7,372 nucleotides of DNA from CAZHCG01 sp046484285 (GTDB lineage: Bacteria > Myxococcota_A > Polyangia > JAAYKL01): positions 1 to 7,372 of the forward strand of contig JAWOBP010000040.1 in NCBI GenBank assembly GCA_046484285.1, in the 5' to 3' direction. The notes under the pieces are model-generated. The model was not told the DNA's origin. It did no database searches and was given only the letters and a program-made list of their open reading frames with translations. Position 1 is the stretch's first letter. Every line of letters begins with the position of its first letter. Both the position numbers and the translations under genes were made by a program. Below, piece after piece: positions 6,527 through 7,372 of the stretch.

Positions 6527-6880
6527 GGGCCGGCCTTTCCGGGCTCGACGATCTCCGCTGTAGGTGTCGGCCACCAGCCTGGCGCTCCGGCCCACGTCGA
6601 CGCGACCCACCTTCTCGTTGGGGACGTAGACCCAGGTGTGAACGCGGTCGGGACGCCCCAGCTTCAGGATCGAAGCACCGGGCAGCGCCGTCTCCCCGAC
6701 CTCGTAGCTCTTCTCCAGCACGGTCGCGTCGACCGGCGCCTCGAGGACGCACTTGGCGACCTGTACGTCGGCCAGCTCGACCGCCTTTTTCGCGCTGGCC
6801 AGCTTGGCGCGCGCCACCTCGACTCCCCGCCTGGCCGCGGCCGCTTGGCTGCCGGCCGCCGAGAGCGCGGCCTCGGCCGG
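6523..6880 (-). pseudogene. HlyD-type periplasmic adaptor, truncated at 5' end and internally
   Basis: A remnant of the adaptor that links an inner membrane ABC exporter to TolC. The residues begin PAEAALSAAGSQ directly at the CTAG of an element copy. They continue with the end of the coiled-coil hairpin (ARAKLASAKKAVELADVQVA), the second lipoyl half (VLEAPVDATVLEKSYEVGET) and the first part of the beta-barrel (DRVHTWVYVPNEKVGRVDVG up to LVADTYSG). The membrane anchor, first lipoyl half and most of the coil are absent. After DTYSG the original C-terminus appears in a different frame (EIVEPGKAGP, then TGA at 6523-6525 overlapping the ATPase ATG), so a further non-triplet deletion lies near 6550. 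In the present frame it reads without stop into the ATPase-permease chimera, giving an open frame from GTG 6817 to 5561. Confidence 0.83.
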
Positions 6881-6943
6881 CTAGTGCCGAGTCAACCTCT
6901 CCCGTTCGGGTGAGAGCTGCCCCTGCCCACGATCCCGGCGTCA
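6881..6943. mobile_element. One-armed second copy of the CTAG foldback element
   Basis: 63 bp match the left arm of the 411-573 element with only a few differences: CTAGTGCCGAGTCAA against CTAGTGCCTCGTCAA at the tip, and two single-base changes further in (T for G at 6918, C for G near 6926). The local hairpin is conserved (CTCT CCCG TT CGGG TG AGAG, 6897-6916). Similarity ends abruptly at GGCGTCA (6943). No inverted partner end is found downstream, so this is a solo arm or a deleted copy. Its outer edge abuts the truncated adaptor gene exactly. On the minus strand the terminal TAG is an in-frame stop directly before the adaptor remnant. Confidence 0.72.
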
Positions 6944-6970
6944 GACACCAAGGCCCGGGTATCAGACACC
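6937..6970. repeat. Two tandem REP-like near-palindromes
   Basis: Two 13-base imperfect palindromes lie 21 bases apart: GGCGTCAGACACC (6937-6949) and GGTATCAGACACC (6958-6970). Each is one base away from the perfect form GGTGTC-A-GACACC. They share the 12-base direct repeat TCAGACACCAAG (6941-6952 and 6962-6973). The first begins inside the end of the element copy. Short palindromes of this type are often repeated between genes in bacterial genomes; genome-wide recurrence here is inferred, not seen. Confidence 0.4.
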
Positions 6971-7204
6971 AAGAACAAACCGCGGCGATATTCGCCGGCC
7001 GAAGCACATCCGGCCGGGCAGCCGCCTGACATCTCGGCTGTCCGCGCCCCGAATCGGTCGCCGGCGGCCGGTTCTCGCCTCGGCTCGCCCCCCGATCTCG
7101 TCCGTTTTCTTCTGGAAACCGAGCTTCGGGCGCACCCCGGCGCCCGGCGCCGTCTTGCGCGGCGTCACTCCCCCCTTCGCCCCTGACGAATCAGCCCGGC
7201 CCGG
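6944..7204. other. Intergenic region without a convincing gene
   Basis: 261 bases between the element copy and the right-edge gene. It contains the second REP-like palindrome and a 7-bp GC-only hairpin, CCGGCCG (6995-7001) and CGGCCGG (7011-7017) with a 9-base loop. No T-run follows on either strand, so it is not a clear intrinsic terminator. No N-terminal adaptor sequence is found here, showing that the missing 5' part of the adaptor was deleted rather than separated by insertion. A 68-codon minus-strand frame exists (6962-7168) but is basic and low in complexity, and is not supported. Confidence 0.5.
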
Positions 7205-7372
7205 CTAGACGTACCCGCTCCAGTACCGGTGCTTGGGCCTGTAGGGCTCGATGATCGGCGGCCTGAACGTGCCCGCCGGAAACTCGCGCCAGTAGTCCCC
7301 GGCCAGGTAGTCGCGCGACGCCTCCCGGTGCTCCCGCTCTGTCTCCCTGATCCGCTCCTCGCGCAGCTTCTT
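7205..7372 (-). CDS. C-terminus of an unrecognised protein (5' end outside window)
   Basis: The last 55 codons of a gene entering from the right, ending at TAG 7205-7207. The visible part starts with a highly charged helical stretch (KKLREERIRETEREHREASR). It continues into an aromatic, Pro-rich tail (DYLAGDYWREF, then FRPPIIEPYRPKHRYWSGYV). Codon third positions are mostly G or C, as in the confirmed genes, which supports real coding. I do not recognise the family. The stop codon lies in a CTAG tetranucleotide, as does that of vapC. Confidence 0.6.
   Translation of the reverse strand, partial: KKLREERIRETEREHREASRDYLAGDYWREFPAGTFRPPIIEPYRPKHRYWSGYV

Noticed and set aside
5562..7007. Upstream extension of the permease 2 frame towards 7007
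   Set aside because: Before ATG 5561 it is an Arg/Gly/Ala-rich shadow of the adaptor and permease 1; only 4977-5561 is real coding in this frame.
6995..7017. GC hairpin as intrinsic terminator
   Set aside because: No T-run follows the stem on either strand, and CCGGCC-type matches are common by chance in DNA this GC-rich.
6962..7168. Small minus-strand frame of 68 codons starting GTG 7168
   Set aside because: Very basic, no recognisable motif, the G-run before the start is not properly spaced, and its end overlaps the REP-like repeat.

Overview
The window is GC-rich with strongly GC-biased third codon positions. A lipoprotein with an alternating Asp-X linker, a bacterial GH3-family acyl-acid amido synthetase, and a periplasmic-adaptor/ABC/outer-membrane-factor exporter all fit a Gram-negative bacterium. 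The Asp-X linker style suggests Myxococcota or another deltaproteobacterial lineage. This placement is inferred from gene style; no phylogenetic marker is present.

Layout. (1) 1-227, minus: the start of a secreted lipoprotein that leaves the window. (2) 228-569: mostly non-coding. It contains a possible 3' gene remnant (281-421) and a compact 163-bp foldback element (411-573) with 15-bp perfect terminal inverted repeats that begin and end in CTAG. (3) 570-1228, minus: an intact vapBC toxin-antitoxin pair, with a clear sigma70-type promoter and a palindromic operator at 1233-1262; the transcript is probably leaderless. (4) 1351-3081, plus: an intact GH3-family enzyme. (5) 3095-6880, minus: a former five-gene exporter operon in the order adaptor (HlyD) - ATPase - permease 1 - permease 2 - TolC-like outer membrane factor. 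Only the tolC-like gene is whole. The adaptor has lost its 5' end and an internal piece. The ATPase survives as about 33 residues fused to the C-terminal four fifths of permease 1. Permease 2 has lost about 66 residues with a frameshift, and probably another 19-20 residues in frame. (6) 6881-6943: a one-armed second copy of the 411-573 element, abutting the truncated adaptor exactly, then two REP-like near-palindromes and non-coding DNA. (7) 7205-7372, minus: the C-terminus of an unrecognised protein entering from the right.

How the parts relate. The exporter genes were translationally coupled, with ATGA and TGATG overlaps still visible at three junctions. The operon would have made an adaptor/ABC-2/TolC tripartite efflux pump. 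It can no longer do so, because no Walker A, signature or Walker B motif remains. The damage is made of deletions, with no simple internal nonsense mutation seen, while neighbouring vapBC, GH3 and tolC look intact.

Most worth a second look: the non-autonomous CTAG-ended element and its association with truncated genes and stop codons; the deletion-only decay of the exporter; and the tight promoter/operator/start-codon arrangement of vapBC. I found no CRISPR array, rRNA, tRNA, transposase gene or phage gene.
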